A stretch of DNA of 64,000 nucleotides from Bacillota bacterium (GCA_009780065.1 WRAS01000003.1:1-64000), one strand, 5' to 3'; shown: positions 30,391 through 38,198, numbered from the stretch's first letter. The notes: generated by a model not told the origin, from the sequence alone. Made by a program: numbers and translations.

Positions 30391-30837
30391 TTAAATGTTT
30401 TTTATAACATTACCGAAACTGTGTTGTTCCAGTTTTGCTCTGTTCCCAAGGTTGACACTGCAAACCCCTTTCTTTTTGTCATTGCCGAATATTGAAAATA
30501 ATCCAGGCTTTGCAAAAAACTTGCTTTCGATCAAGTACACATCTTTTACCTTCTCGTTTTCATAACAAACAAGTGCAACATACAAGTTATCATCAGATTT
30601 TAGATGTTCGTTTGGAAACACCGCTTTTTTCTCTGCAAGATCATGCCCAACAACCAATAGGTCGCAAACCTTTTTGCTGTTTGCATCGTAAATGACATGA
30701 TAGTTTACATTGGTTAATAAACTGTTCCCTGTTCTTGAACACAAAAAACCCAAGTCCTTAATTGCGTTTTTTCGTATTTCACTTACCGCACCATTAAGAT
30801 CCTCGCGTGTCTTTTTAAGATCTTCTAGTTCTCTCAA
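30391..30837 (-). CDS. Hypothetical protein of the actin-like operon
   Basis: This 148-residue protein begins with a charged coiled-coil of about 35 residues. An alpha/beta region follows with CSRTGNSLL, YHVIYDANSKKVCDLLVVG and a basic C-terminus. I do not recognise it. The start is TTG with AAGGAGGG just upstream. A longer reading frame upstream is only the shadow of the preceding gene. It sits 16 bases after the membrane/coil gene and 25 bases before the actin-like gene. Confidence 0.75.
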   Translation of the reverse strand: MRELEDLKKTREDLNGAVSEIRKNAIKDLGFLCSRTGNSLLTNVNYHVIYDANSKKVCDLLVVGHDLAEKKAVFPNEHLKSDDNLYVALVCYENEKVKDVYLIESKFFAKPGLFSIFGNDKKKGVCSVNLGNRAKLEQHSFGNVIKNI

Positions 30838-30853
30838 AATTCCCTCCTTTGTT

Positions 30854-31204
30854 TTACTTGTTCTCTGGCTTCGGACCAAAATTGCGTGCATTAATATCTG
30901 CTTTTTGGGCAGCATTAATACGGTCTTGGTAATCTTTCGAATCAGCCTCTTTGCGCTCTTGCCTTGCCTTTTCATCGTCTTCGCGTTCTTGGAATACGCT
31001 TGCGGCAAGACTTGTGGATTCGGCATATTTTTCACGCTTAAGTGCTTTATTGGCTTTACGGGCATCTAATCCCTTGCTGATTCTTTTTTTGAATACTAAG
31101 AAATATAAAATAAGTCCAACCGCAACCAATACAATCCCACCAATCAACAATCCAAATAAAACCGGATTGTTCCACAGGCCAGACGCAAGTAAATTATTTA
31201 ACAT
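30854..31204 (-). CDS. Small membrane protein with charged cytoplasmic coil
   Basis: This 116-residue protein is the first gene of the operon. One transmembrane helix spans residues about 15-38. It is followed by KKR and a strongly charged helix rich in Ala, Glu, Lys and Arg to the end (GPKPENK). Topology predicts a short outside N-terminus and an internal coil that could anchor filaments or the Pro-rich protein to the membrane. GGGGGAAC precedes the ATG. No family recognised. Confidence 0.75.
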   Translation of the reverse strand: MLNNLLASGLWNNPVLFGLLIGGIVLVAVGLILYFLVFKKRISKGLDARKANKALKREKYAESTSLAASVFQEREDDEKARQERKEADSKDYQDRINAAQKADINARNFGPKPENK

Positions 31205-31228
31205 CTTTTGTTCCCCCTATATTCTTAA

Positions 31229-31257
31229 TATATATCACTTGGCAAAAAAAATGTAAA
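31229..31257 (-). promoter_or_regulatory. Promoter of the actin/surface-protein operon
   Basis: TTTACA and TATATA are 17 bp apart with TG one base before the -10. The leader is about 20 nt with a GGGGG binding site. The -35 overlaps the upstream terminator. Confidence 0.55.
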
Positions 31258-31278
31258 ACAAATTTTGTTCATTTTACA
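31244..31278 (-). terminator. Terminator of the gene at 31284-31889
   Basis: TGTAA...AACAAA-A-TTTGTT-TTACA stem followed by TTTTTTTT on the minus strand. Confidence 0.7.
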
Positions 31279-31283
31279 AAAAA

Positions 31284-31889
31284 TCACCCTCCATGAACTA
31301 TTTCATCGTCATCATCGTCGTATTCATCTTCGTTGCTTAGTTCATAATGCGTTTTAATCAATTTTCCATCAAAATTATATGTTGCAACTGTGCCTCGCAC
31401 CTTGTCTTCTTCGTCATCCTTGCTAATGTCCATGTAACTTACCAACACGCTATCTTTAAGTACATATATTGTATTTAGTTTGGAAAAGCTGGTCGTGAAC
31501 TCCTCGACCTTTAAACTTGGCTTGATTCTGCAAAATGATATTTGTGCCATAATATTCGGGTTATTTTTGTTATCACCTATTACCAAAAACATTGTGGGTG
31601 TTAATCGCCTAACACGTACATCTAATTTGGATGATAATTCAATAAGATTCCAAGCCTTTGCCTGGTGGTCATCACCATATATTATTTTATAATATTCTTC
31701 GTTAAAAAAATTAACTTTGCTAATTATTAATTTTTCGGTTTCACAGTACTTGTATATATATGATTTGAATTCTTTTTTAATTATTCTGTGTAATACATAA
31801 AAGTCGCCATCGATAGTATGCTCGCCACTCTCTGCGGGAGGTTTTTCCACAATCTTTATTTCTTTCTCCTCGACAAATACCTTACTCAT
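31284..31889 (-). CDS. Hypothetical protein with Asp-rich C-terminus
   Basis: This protein of about 201 residues is beta-rich and soluble, ending in DEYDDDDDEIVHGG. No domain recognised. The ATG at 31889 lies 2 bases after the stop of the Fe-ADH-like gene, and GGAG is 12 bases upstream. The two are thus an operon and probably translationally coupled. The acidic tail could bind metal ions or basic partners, but that is inference. Confidence 0.65.
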   Translation of the reverse strand: MSKVFVEEKEIKIVEKPPAESGEHTIDGDFYVLHRIIKKEFKSYIYKYCETEKLIISKVNFFNEEYYKIIYGDDHQAKAWNLIELSSKLDVRVRRLTPTMFLVIGDNKNNPNIMAQISFCRIKPSLKVEEFTTSFSKLNTIYVLKDSVLVSYMDISKDDEEDKVRGTVATYNFDGKLIKTHYELSNEDEYDDDDDEIVHGG

Positions 31890-31891
31890 CC

Positions 31892-33004
31892 TTATGGCAA
31901 TCTCCTTAGTAACGCTTCGATGTCTCGTACACTCATTTGTTTTGCACAACCTTTCATGGCGTAGTTCATTGCCTCGTGCGCAAATTTCTCGTACTCGTTG
32001 TCTTTAATTTTTCCTTTTAGTGATGGTAATTGTATACCCACATCTTTAATCAATTTTTCAATCGTCTTCTTAACCGCAGTACCACTGCCACCCTTTCCTC
32101 CCAGCATTTTTACAACGCTATCAAAACGCTCTGGAGATGCATCGTAACAAAACGCACAAACTTCTGCACACACCATTGCAAGCGCAATGCCATATCGCAT
32201 GCCAAATTTTGCCGCCAACACATCTGCTATTGCATGTACCGGACCGGTACACGAATAATTCGCCGCCAAGAACGAATTAATAGATGCCGCCGCCGCATGC
32301 TTGATCAATTCAATGTCTGCAGGTTTCGCAATAATCTTTTTGGAAAATTGGATGTAACTTTTCAGGGCTTGCTCTGCATATGCGTCACTGGTTGGATTTG
32401 CATATATAGAAACATATGCCATCATCGCGGTTGTAAAGCAATCAAACCCAAGCACCGCCCATAAATCTGGCGGCAGTCCCGTCATTAACATTGGGTCTAT
32501 GTATGTTGCCTTTGGTATTAGATACGGGCTGATAAGCATCTTTTTTTCGTTGCTTTGCATAAAGGACGCGTAACTGGAAATCTCGTATCCGGCAGCCGGC
32601 ATAATAGGAACAGTTATATGATAAATAACATTCGGCGTAATCCCTATCGGACCCATCGTTCCACCTGGGATATAATCATGCAAAAAACCACCATGGGTTA
32701 ATAATAAACTGGTTAACCTGCCACAATCCATCACGGATTCAACACCGACGGATATTATGCAATCTATATTATTTCCGCTGGCAAAATTTAATACCGAATA
32801 AACACTGTGTTCCGTTAAATTGGTGGCTGCAATATTTGCATAAACATGTACATTGGTTTTAATAAGTGGCTTTATATGTTTTTCAAAAATTTCTAATGAA
32901 TACTGGGTACCGGTTAAAACCAAAACATTTTTAAATGAATTAACGTCCAGTTCCTTTATAACCCCGACATCAAAATTTATCTTGGTTGCAAAACTTTGCT
33001 CCAT
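31892..33004 (-). CDS. Iron-containing alcohol dehydrogenase homologue with degenerate metal site
   Basis: This 370-residue protein aligns over its length with group-III (Fe-type) dehydrogenases. YIDPMLMTGLPPD and GFDCFTTAMMAYVS match the region around the first ligand, and GPVHAIADVLAAKFGMRYG matches the third and fourth. The usual ligands are Asp, His, His, His. Here Asp and the third-site His remain, while the second His is Thr and the last is Tyr. The coenzyme loop GGGS is also altered (VGVES). It is probably a non-enzymatic or repurposed member. The ATG has GGGGG upstream. Confidence 0.75.
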   Translation of the reverse strand: MEQSFATKINFDVGVIKELDVNSFKNVLVLTGTQYSLEIFEKHIKPLIKTNVHVYANIAATNLTEHSVYSVLNFASGNNIDCIISVGVESVMDCGRLTSLLLTHGGFLHDYIPGGTMGPIGITPNVIYHITVPIMPAAGYEISSYASFMQSNEKKMLISPYLIPKATYIDPMLMTGLPPDLWAVLGFDCFTTAMMAYVSIYANPTSDAYAEQALKSYIQFSKKIIAKPADIELIKHAAAASINSFLAANYSCTGPVHAIADVLAAKFGMRYGIALAMVCAEVCAFCYDASPERFDSVVKMLGGKGGSGTAVKKTIEKLIKDVGIQLPSLKGKIKDNEYEKFAHEAMNYAMKGCAKQMSVRDIEALLRRLP

Positions 33005-33098
33005 TAATATATCCCCCACGTATATGGTTCACCTATTAATTAAAAATATCACAAAAGAGTACAAACACAAACATTTTGATAATGTTTTTTGTTTTTAT

Positions 33099-34088
33099 CT
33101 ATATATTTCGTTCGTCGTATTGTTCTTTTTGTGCGGATAAATCCATTCCAGCGGCTTTGGACAGGAAAACATTTCTGGTAGACAATTTTTCATCCAATTT
33201 CATCCGGGTATATCCATCCCCGTCACCAGGGAAAGAAGTTATAGTGGCGCCATTAATTTGATCCTCCATCCGAAGAAATAATGTAACCAAACCCTCGGTA
33301 AGATTGGTTTGTATTGCATCGTTTCTTCCGTCTAAATCAACCCTTTCGCTTCGCGCTTGATATCTTGCGGGTAAAAAATCTGGCGCCAATATATGGCGTA
33401 CGCCAGATTCATGTGCCATAGATATAAACCGTGCTAAAGACAAAACATGTTTGGGCGGACAACCGCGATTCTTGCTGACATTGGTATTTACTCCGTTTAC
33501 TGCTTTTTTAATTTCATCTGGTACATCTATACCATCAGTCATGTTGTGCACACCGTATACAACGGCAACTTTCTCACCCCCCCCCTCTTCTGATACACCA
33601 TAGTACACAATTGGCAATGTATATCTGTCGCTGTTCTTTTCATTCTTTGATATTTGAAACTTTAGCGCGAACGGGGTTTCATACTTAACATCCAAATGTT
33701 GCCGCGTGGTATACAACAATAAATCATCTATCTGTTGTGGTTCCGCAAAACCATCGTATTCATGGAATGTTTTATCCGTTAAATATTGCGTTCGTCGATC
33801 AATATATCTCAGCAAGTTACCTGCGTCACTATTGGACATGTTAAACAACAAATTTTGTATTGCTGTGTCTTGCACCTTCTTTTCTCCACCCATCTGAACT
33901 CTCATTTTATGATGTAGACGGGTATACTCTATCTTAGTAAACTCGATTGCCTTAATGTGTTCCTGGATCGATTTATTAATCTTACATGCATGGTTAAAAT
34001 CATTAATAACTAATTCTGAAAAAAGCGGATTAGCACTCGCATGGAAAACAAGTTGCTCGACAAGGTTGTTCGGATTATCCTCTCTCAT
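33099..34088 (-). CDS. Hypothetical soluble protein
   Basis: This 329-residue protein has a helical N-terminal 100 residues, then an alpha/beta part with PIVYYGVSEEGG, HVLSLARFISMAHESGVRHI and LPARYQARS. I recognise no family or catalytic motif. An extended -10 TGTTATAAT six bases before the ATG supports the start and a leaderless transcript. Confidence 0.65.
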   Translation of the reverse strand: MREDNPNNLVEQLVFHASANPLFSELVINDFNHACKINKSIQEHIKAIEFTKIEYTRLHHKMRVQMGGEKKVQDTAIQNLLFNMSNSDAGNLLRYIDRRTQYLTDKTFHEYDGFAEPQQIDDLLLYTTRQHLDVKYETPFALKFQISKNEKNSDRYTLPIVYYGVSEEGGGEKVAVVYGVHNMTDGIDVPDEIKKAVNGVNTNVSKNRGCPPKHVLSLARFISMAHESGVRHILAPDFLPARYQARSERVDLDGRNDAIQTNLTEGLVTLFLRMEDQINGATITSFPGDGDGYTRMKLDEKLSTRNVFLSKAAGMDLSAQKEQYDERNI

Positions 34089-34094
34089 TCAGTT

Positions 34095-34103
34095 ATTATA
34101 ACA
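34095..34103 (-). promoter_or_regulatory. Extended -10 promoter, leaderless
   Basis: TGTTATAAT, six bases (AACTGA), then ATG at 34088. Confidence 0.7.
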
Positions 34104-34133
34104 TAATATTTACCTCGCATAGAACTAAAAGAA

Positions 34134-34154
34134 AACCCACCTATTTAGTGGGTT
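34134..34154 (-). terminator. Terminator downstream of tRNA-Asn
   Basis: AACCCAC and GTGGGTT pair around a 7-base loop, followed by TTCTTTT on the minus strand. Confidence 0.75.
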
Positions 34155-34170
34155 CATCTTTTATTATGAT

Positions 34171-34245
34171 TGGCTCCCCCGGCAGGATTTGAACCTGCGA
34201 CCTACCGGTTAACAGCCGGTTGCTCTACCGCTGAGCTACAAGGGA
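34171..34245 (-). tRNA. tRNA-Asn (GTT)
   Basis: Full cloverleaf: acceptor TCCCTTG/CGGGGGA with two G-U pairs, D-arm GCTCAGCGGTAGAGC, anticodon loop CTGTTAA, T-arm GCAGGTTCAAATCCTGC. CCA is encoded. Confidence 0.95.
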
Positions 34246-34306
34246 ATAACAACATTATTATATTAAATATTACCCCACAATGTCAAGTGGAAAATATACA
34301 CAAAAG

Positions 34307-35002
34307 TTATTGTGCTGACTTCTCACTAACATCAACTTTATCTTTTTCTTTGTCATATATCGCAAGGACAATGTTTTTCAACTGTTTTTTTGTTTGGATA
34401 TTTAACCGCTGGTAAAGCCATGCTTCATCCTTTTCCAATGTGCGGAGACTGGAATATATTATGTGGCCGTCATCCACCAGATAATATGGTAACCGCATAG
34501 GTTTTGGTTTCGCCGTATTCATGTCCTCGACCACCAGTTGTTTGTGTTCAACCTTTGGCATGATGCTTAGTGCCCCGCTGTTTTCAAATACCGCATATTC
34601 AATTTTGCTTAAATCAAAGTATCCCTTTTCACGTGCCTTTGCCATTAGGTCGTTTATGTCCATTTTACTTTTTTTCAATGATTTGTAATTTATCTTGCCC
34701 TCATATATAACCATAAGGGGTACACCCTTGATAAGTTTTTTAATCCGCCTCCCCTTTCGTTCCAAAAATATGATTAACAAATTAACCAAAAAGAAAAACG
34801 TCATTGCCGCCAAATAATGATAAAAAGGCGCATTGCCCGAATCAATCGCCCATTCCGCCGCGATGGAACTGACCGCTATGCCCAGCATATAGTCAATAAC
34901 ATCCAACTGGCCCATTTGTTTCTTTCCAAGTGTTTTGGACATTATAAAAAGATAAATCGCCGCGGATAACGAAAACACCAAAATACGAATAATACCCGTC
35001 AT
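34307..35002 (-). CDS. DUF421 (YetF-like) membrane protein
   Basis: This 231-residue protein has three N-terminal transmembrane helices (about 5-85) and a cytoplasmic domain with the family features LIKGVPLMVIYEGKI, LM.KAREKGYFDLS.IEYAVFE.SG.LS and VDDGHII. The function of the family is not settled; some members affect sporulation. The ATG lies 9 bases after the stop of the upstream small gene with no ribosome-binding site. An AATAAT hexamer eight bases before the ATG could give it its own transcript. Confidence 0.9.
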   Translation of the reverse strand: MTGIIRILVFSLSAAIYLFIMSKTLGKKQMGQLDVIDYMLGIAVSSIAAEWAIDSGNAPFYHYLAAMTFFFLVNLLIIFLERKGRRIKKLIKGVPLMVIYEGKINYKSLKKSKMDINDLMAKAREKGYFDLSKIEYAVFENSGALSIMPKVEHKQLVVEDMNTAKPKPMRLPYYLVDDGHIIYSSLRTLEKDEAWLYQRLNIQTKKQLKNIVLAIYDKEKDKVDVSEKSAQ

Positions 35003-35011
35003 ACACGATGA

Positions 35012-35218
35012 TTATTGACATATTTGACAATCCAGCCTCAGTTCGAAATTAATCATACAGTCAATATATCCACGAAGATATTTAAGATAACCTTGCAACC
35101 CCTCGAAATCAAACGATATCATCGACTCTGGGAGGTAGCAATTTATGAATGCGTCAATATGCCGTATTTCTCTTTCAAATTCGACTAGTTGTTTTTTAAA
35201 TTCATTTATTCTATTCAT
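35012..35218 (-). CDS. Small hypothetical protein
   Basis: This 68-residue protein begins MNRINEFKKQ and contains two helical stretches and four Cys near or at the C-terminus (LDCQICQ). I chose this ATG because TTGACT/TATAAT with 18-bp spacing lies just upstream, with only 6 bases between the hexamer and ATG. It runs divergently from the second XRE regulator and upstream of the DUF421 gene. Confidence 0.6.
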   Translation of the reverse strand: MNRINEFKKQLVEFEREIRHIDAFINCYLPESMISFDFEGLQGYLKYLRGYIDCMINFELRLDCQICQ

Positions 35219-35224
35219 GACAGA

Positions 35225-35254
35225 ATTATAATGTAACCAACAGAGACAAGTCAA
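35225..35254 (-). promoter_or_regulatory. Promoter, leaderless
   Basis: TTGACT and TATAAT are 18 bp apart. ATG follows 6 bases after the hexamer. Confidence 0.7.
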
Positions 35255-35275
35255 ACACTTTGCAACCAATAGGTA

Positions 35276-35281
35276 CATAAT
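35276..35281 (+). promoter_or_regulatory. -10 element of the second XRE gene, leaderless
   Basis: CATAAT, five bases, then ATG at 35287. The repeat TGyAACCAAyAG at 35232-35243 and 35261-35272 between the divergent promoters may be the operator. Confidence 0.45.
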
Positions 35282-35286
35282 AACGT

Positions 35287-35490
35287 ATGGAAACATTTGC
35301 AAAAATAATCAAAGAATTAAGAGATGAAAAAGGGATGAATAAATCACAACTTGCAAGAGCATTAGGCTTAAGTCATACAGTAATTATTAATTGGGAAAAT
35401 GGTTCAAAGGCGCCAAGCATCTTTACATTCATTGAACTGGCAAAATATTTTGGTGTGACGATTGATTATCTTGTTGGCTTGGAAAAATAA
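35287..35490 (+). CDS. XRE-family helix-turn-helix regulator
   Basis: This 67-residue protein is a single Cro/CI-type HTH: KSQLARALGLSHTVIINWENGSKAPS (about 19-44), then the usual FGVTIDYLVG end. It probably regulates itself and the divergent small gene/DUF421 pair. The ATG follows the -10 by five bases with no ribosome-binding site. tRNA-Leu ends 14 bases beyond its stop, on the other strand. Confidence 0.9.
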   Translation: METFAKIIKELRDEKGMNKSQLARALGLSHTVIINWENGSKAPSIFTFIELAKYFGVTIDYLVGLEK

Positions 35491-35503
35491 TTTTAATGCT
35501 TGT

Positions 35504-35590
35504 TGGTGCTCGGGATCGGACTTGAACCGATACGGGGTTGCCCCCGAGGGATTTTAAGTCCCTTGTGTCTGCCTATTCCACCACCCGAGC
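35504..35590 (-). tRNA. tRNA-Leu (TAA)
   Basis: A class-II tRNA with a long variable arm. Acceptor GCTCGGG/CCCGAGC, anticodon loop CTTAAAA, T-arm ATCGGTTCAAGTCCGAT. CCA is encoded. Confidence 0.95.
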
Positions 35591-35648
35591 ATGCAGATAT
35601 TATATATTAAAACTTTGACTTCCGCAAGTTTATACGAGTAATTTCTGG

Positions 35649-36173
35649 TTATGTCTCCATTGCAATTTCAATCTCGGCAATTAATTGTAAATGATGCTGG
35701 GTCAATGTTTTGCTTGTTTTAAGATGTTTAAGTATATTGATGGTTTCCGCGAACTTTCTAAGACGTTTTTCTGGTTTAAAAATCTCTGGACTCATGTCTC
35801 TAATATTATCCAATCTATCCGCCAATTTTATTAACAACGCATATGGTGTCAACAATTTCATTTTACCCGCCAAATATTTTTCTTTGCCGTAATAATCACT
35901 TGCAAATGGCGCACTGGATAATTCCAAAACTGTGCTGGAAACCTCTTGTCCAAAATGATCTTCTATTTCTTTTGGCGATGTGTATGTGTCTTCCACGGTA
36001 TCATGCAAATATGCAGACGCCATCAATATGTCAAGTCCGCTTGAATCTGGTTTTGTTCTTTTAATAATCTCGGCAACCCGTATCGGATGATTTACATATG
36101 GCTCGCCGGTTTTCCTAATTTGACCATTATGTTTAATTTTCGCAAACCATTTTGCTTTTTCAATGTCTACCAT
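35649..36173 (-). CDS. RelA/SpoT-type HD hydrolase (MESH1-like small alarmone hydrolase)
   Basis: This 174-residue protein is a stand-alone HD domain like that of RelA/SpoT. It has HNGQIRKTGEPYVNHPIRVA (His near residue 16, His near 30), AYLHDTVEDT for the HD pair and its ED pair, and IKLADRLDNIRD for the distal Asp. It should hydrolyse (p)ppGpp or a related 3'-phosphate nucleotide; no synthetase domain follows. The ATG at 36173 was chosen over earlier codons because the promoter lies five bases upstream of it. Confidence 0.88.
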   Translation of the reverse strand: MVDIEKAKWFAKIKHNGQIRKTGEPYVNHPIRVAEIIKRTKPDSSGLDILMASAYLHDTVEDTYTSPKEIEDHFGQEVSSTVLELSSAPFASDYYGKEKYLAGKMKLLTPYALLIKLADRLDNIRDMSPEIFKPEKRLRKFAETINILKHLKTSKTLTQHHLQLIAEIEIAMET

Positions 36174-36488
36174 ATACAATGGTATACTACACACCTGTTA
36201 AAGTCAATATTTAAACAGAAATAAATCATGCATCGAGGTACAATTATTTAATTGGCGCAACATCAAAGCATTGTGTCTTGACAAGACCAAAATCACTTTG
36301 GAATTCTTTTTTGCCTGTTTGTTTTATTTGCAATGTATTTTTGAATAATAAAATTTCATTTTCCGCGATTGGATCGTTTTCTTTTGGAATGGCGGCGAAA
36401 GATGTGCCCTTGCCGACCCCAGATCCATTCCCAAGTCACAAAGCTGATTGTGGAATTGGATTGATTCACAATATTGCAAGAACTTCTG
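36174..36488. other. Intergenic region with a possible decayed gene
   Basis: Apart from the promoter at 36179-36207, the minus strand at about 36244-36425 holds a reading frame of some 60 codons. It has protein-like composition (GSGVGKGTS near its beginning, CFDVAPIK at its end) but no start codon and an upstream stop. I take it as a gene remnant; no function can be assigned. Confidence 0.35.
36179..36207 (-). promoter_or_regulatory. Promoter of the alarmone-hydrolase gene, leaderless
   Basis: TTGACT and TACCAT are 17 bp apart; five bases separate the hexamer from ATG at 36173. Confidence 0.65.
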
Positions 36489-36647
36489 CTAGGTAAATAA
36501 TTCGGTTATCCTTGGATTTGGCAATTTATCAGATAATTTGTTTATCATTCTGTAAGCTATGCTGGCATAAATTTGCAGGGCTTGTTTTTCCTGCTGAGAA
36601 TATGTGCATTGCTTTTTAAGTTTATTAAACAAGGCGGTTTGTTGCAT
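36489..36647 (-). CDS. Small protein of 52 residues
   Basis: An open frame from ATG to TAG encodes a helical, Lys/Gln-rich protein starting MQQTALFNKLKKQ and ending RITELFT. It is supported by an extended -10 TGTTATAAT exactly five bases before the ATG, the same layout as the proven genes here. No family recognised. Confidence 0.55.
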   Translation of the reverse strand: MQQTALFNKLKKQCTYSQQEKQALQIYASIAYRMINKLSDKLPNPRITELFT

Positions 36648-36652
36648 CGTGT

Positions 36653-36661
36653 ATTATAACA
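36653..36661 (-). promoter_or_regulatory. Extended -10 promoter, leaderless
   Basis: TGTTATAAT, five bases (ACACG), then ATG at 36647. Confidence 0.65.
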
Positions 36662-36704
36662 TTTTTACCCTCGTTATTTCAAGACTCAATTAATTAAACT
36701 TTAC

Positions 36705-37196
36705 TCACCCTTTATTTATTTGTGATTCAGGTTTCCCTTGTACCGCCAACCGTGTAAATTTCCCAGAAGCCCTGTCGGATTCATCATATACCCATTCAGG
36801 TGGTTCATATCCGGCCTCGACAAGTTTAAATACCTCATCTAAATCTTGTGTAAGATCCCAACCCTCTCTACCCGTTTCCAACGTATACCTCATGACATCT
36901 TTTAATACTTCTGGCGGCAAGTCATTCCAATTTTTTAAATCATCCTTAACGTTTTTTATACCGTCTAGCTGATGATAGTTTACTTCTGGTGTTTTATCAA
37001 AATCTGATGTACTGCCAGCCCCTTGCCAATAAGCCGCAGAAACAAGATCAGCCTTCGAATGTTTTTTTGCAATAAAGAACAATGCCAACAAAGCTACTTT
37101 ACCTCTTGGTATTCCAAAACTTTTACCCTTTAATCTTGGGTCATCATTAATAACTTTTATGTATCTGTCTTGAATTTCTTGAACACTGTATCCCAT
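36705..37196 (-). CDS. Hypothetical soluble protein
   Basis: This 163-residue helical protein carries a C-terminal acidic region with PPEWVYDESDRASGKF. No family recognised. Its ATG directly follows the TAA of the upstream gene, and AGAGGTGG lies about ten bases upstream, so the pair is co-transcribed and coupled. Confidence 0.65.
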   Translation of the reverse strand: MGYSVQEIQDRYIKVINDDPRLKGKSFGIPRGKVALLALFFIAKKHSKADLVSAAYWQGAGSTSDFDKTPEVNYHQLDGIKNVKDDLKNWNDLPPEVLKDVMRYTLETGREGWDLTQDLDEVFKLVEAGYEPPEWVYDESDRASGKFTRLAVQGKPESQINKG

Positions 37197-37853
37197 TTAC
37201 TGTACCACCTCTTTGTCGTTGTTTTTATCAATATTTTTTATATTTTTGTATTCTCGTGCCATCATTCCATACAAAGCCTTTTGGGCACGCCGTAAATCAT
37301 CTCTGCCCAATTCACCAAGGGTATTACGTGAAGAAAACTGATTACCATCTATCCATTTCTGCGCCCTGGCAAGTTCATCGTCCAACATTGTTACAATATT
37401 CCCGTCTTTGCCTATTTCAATTGTTTTACAAGGTACAGCCTCGCCCTCACCCGCTTTTTCCGTTGGAAAGCTTGAAAACCATCCTACCACGTAAGATGGA
37501 TATCTCATCCAGAACCTCGTCGCTGTCAAATTTGAAACATCTTCCCCATTTTGTACTCTCTGATTAATTAATTCCCAATTGAGATCATCACCCCGAAAAT
37601 GACTAGCCCCGTAATCAATTTGGTCCGTCCGAGATATTTCCAAATCATCGCTAGTAGGCACTCTGCTTTGCATTAATGCGTTAATTACGGATTCGTTGTC
37701 AAACGTTGTGATTTGTTTTATAACATCTTCCCCGACACGCCCATCTCTTATGTCTTTTTGTAACTGGTGTAACATAACTTTTGTGCCAATGCTATGTACA
37801 CCTAGTGCAATTTTATCGCCGATAAAGTACCCAAGTTTGGCAATTGAATTCAT
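37197..37853 (-). CDS. Hypothetical protein paired with the following gene
   Basis: This 218-residue protein is largely helical with a central aromatic stretch (RFWMRYPSYVVGWFSSFP) that may contact membrane, though it is too short for a clear transmembrane helix. No family recognised. GGAGGG lies four bases before the ATG, making this one of the few first genes with a conventional binding site. Confidence 0.65.
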   Translation of the reverse strand: MNSIAKLGYFIGDKIALGVHSIGTKVMLHQLQKDIRDGRVGEDVIKQITTFDNESVINALMQSRVPTSDDLEISRTDQIDYGASHFRGDDLNWELINQRVQNGEDVSNLTATRFWMRYPSYVVGWFSSFPTEKAGEGEAVPCKTIEIGKDGNIVTMLDDELARAQKWIDGNQFSSRNTLGELGRDDLRRAQKALYGMMAREYKNIKNIDKNNDKEVVQ

Positions 37854-37899
37854 ATAGCCCTCCGACTGTTAAATTCCCCAATGTATATAATTTTTAATT

Positions 37900-37919
37900 T
37901 TGGAGGCACCGCCCGGAAT
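37900..37919 (-). repeat. Partial copy of the tRNA-Cys 3' end
   Basis: Twenty bases identical to 38002-38021 (the CCA end, acceptor 3' strand and half the T-arm), 102 bp beyond the real gene. The copy stops abruptly. Confidence 0.85.
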
Positions 37920-38002
37920 ATCCGCGCGATGCGCGTTTGACACTAAGGTAAGATATACTTGTCCGCAATGCGGACGGGTCATCAAACCGTGGAAGCGTGT
38001 CT

Positions 38003-38076
38003 TGGAGGCACCGCCCGGAATCGAACCGGGGATAGAGGTTTTGCAGACCTCGGCCTTACCGCTTGGCGACGGTGCC
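38003..38076 (-). tRNA. tRNA-Cys (GCA)
   Basis: Acceptor GGCACCG/CGGTGCC, D-arm GCCAAGCGGTAAGGC, anticodon loop CTGCAAA, T-arm CCCGGTTCGATTCCGGG. CCA is encoded. Partial copies of both its ends flank it. Confidence 0.95.
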
Positions 38077-38132
38077 GGAATGTATATGACGGTCGCGTCG
38101 CATTGGATAATAATCCTAATGCGGCACGGATG

Positions 38133-38152
38133 TACCGCTTGGCGACGGTGCC
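38133..38152 (-). repeat. Partial copy of the tRNA-Cys 5' end
   Basis: Twenty bases identical to 38057-38076 (acceptor 5' strand and D-arm start), 76 bp upstream of the real gene. Confidence 0.85.
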
Positions 38153-38198
38153 ATATATGATATTATACGTCTTTGCGGGTTAAAAGTCAACTTGGATA

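Noticed and set aside
29799..30407. Open frame of 202 codons opposite the actin-like gene
   Set aside because: Shadow of the actin-like gene; no start signals.
30838..31065. Upstream extension of the 148-residue protein
   Set aside because: It overlaps the membrane/coil gene in another frame, and a strong AAGGAGGG site marks the TTG at 30837.
36278..36496. Plus-strand frame of 72 codons
   Set aside because: No promoter or binding site; the minus strand has the more protein-like remnant.
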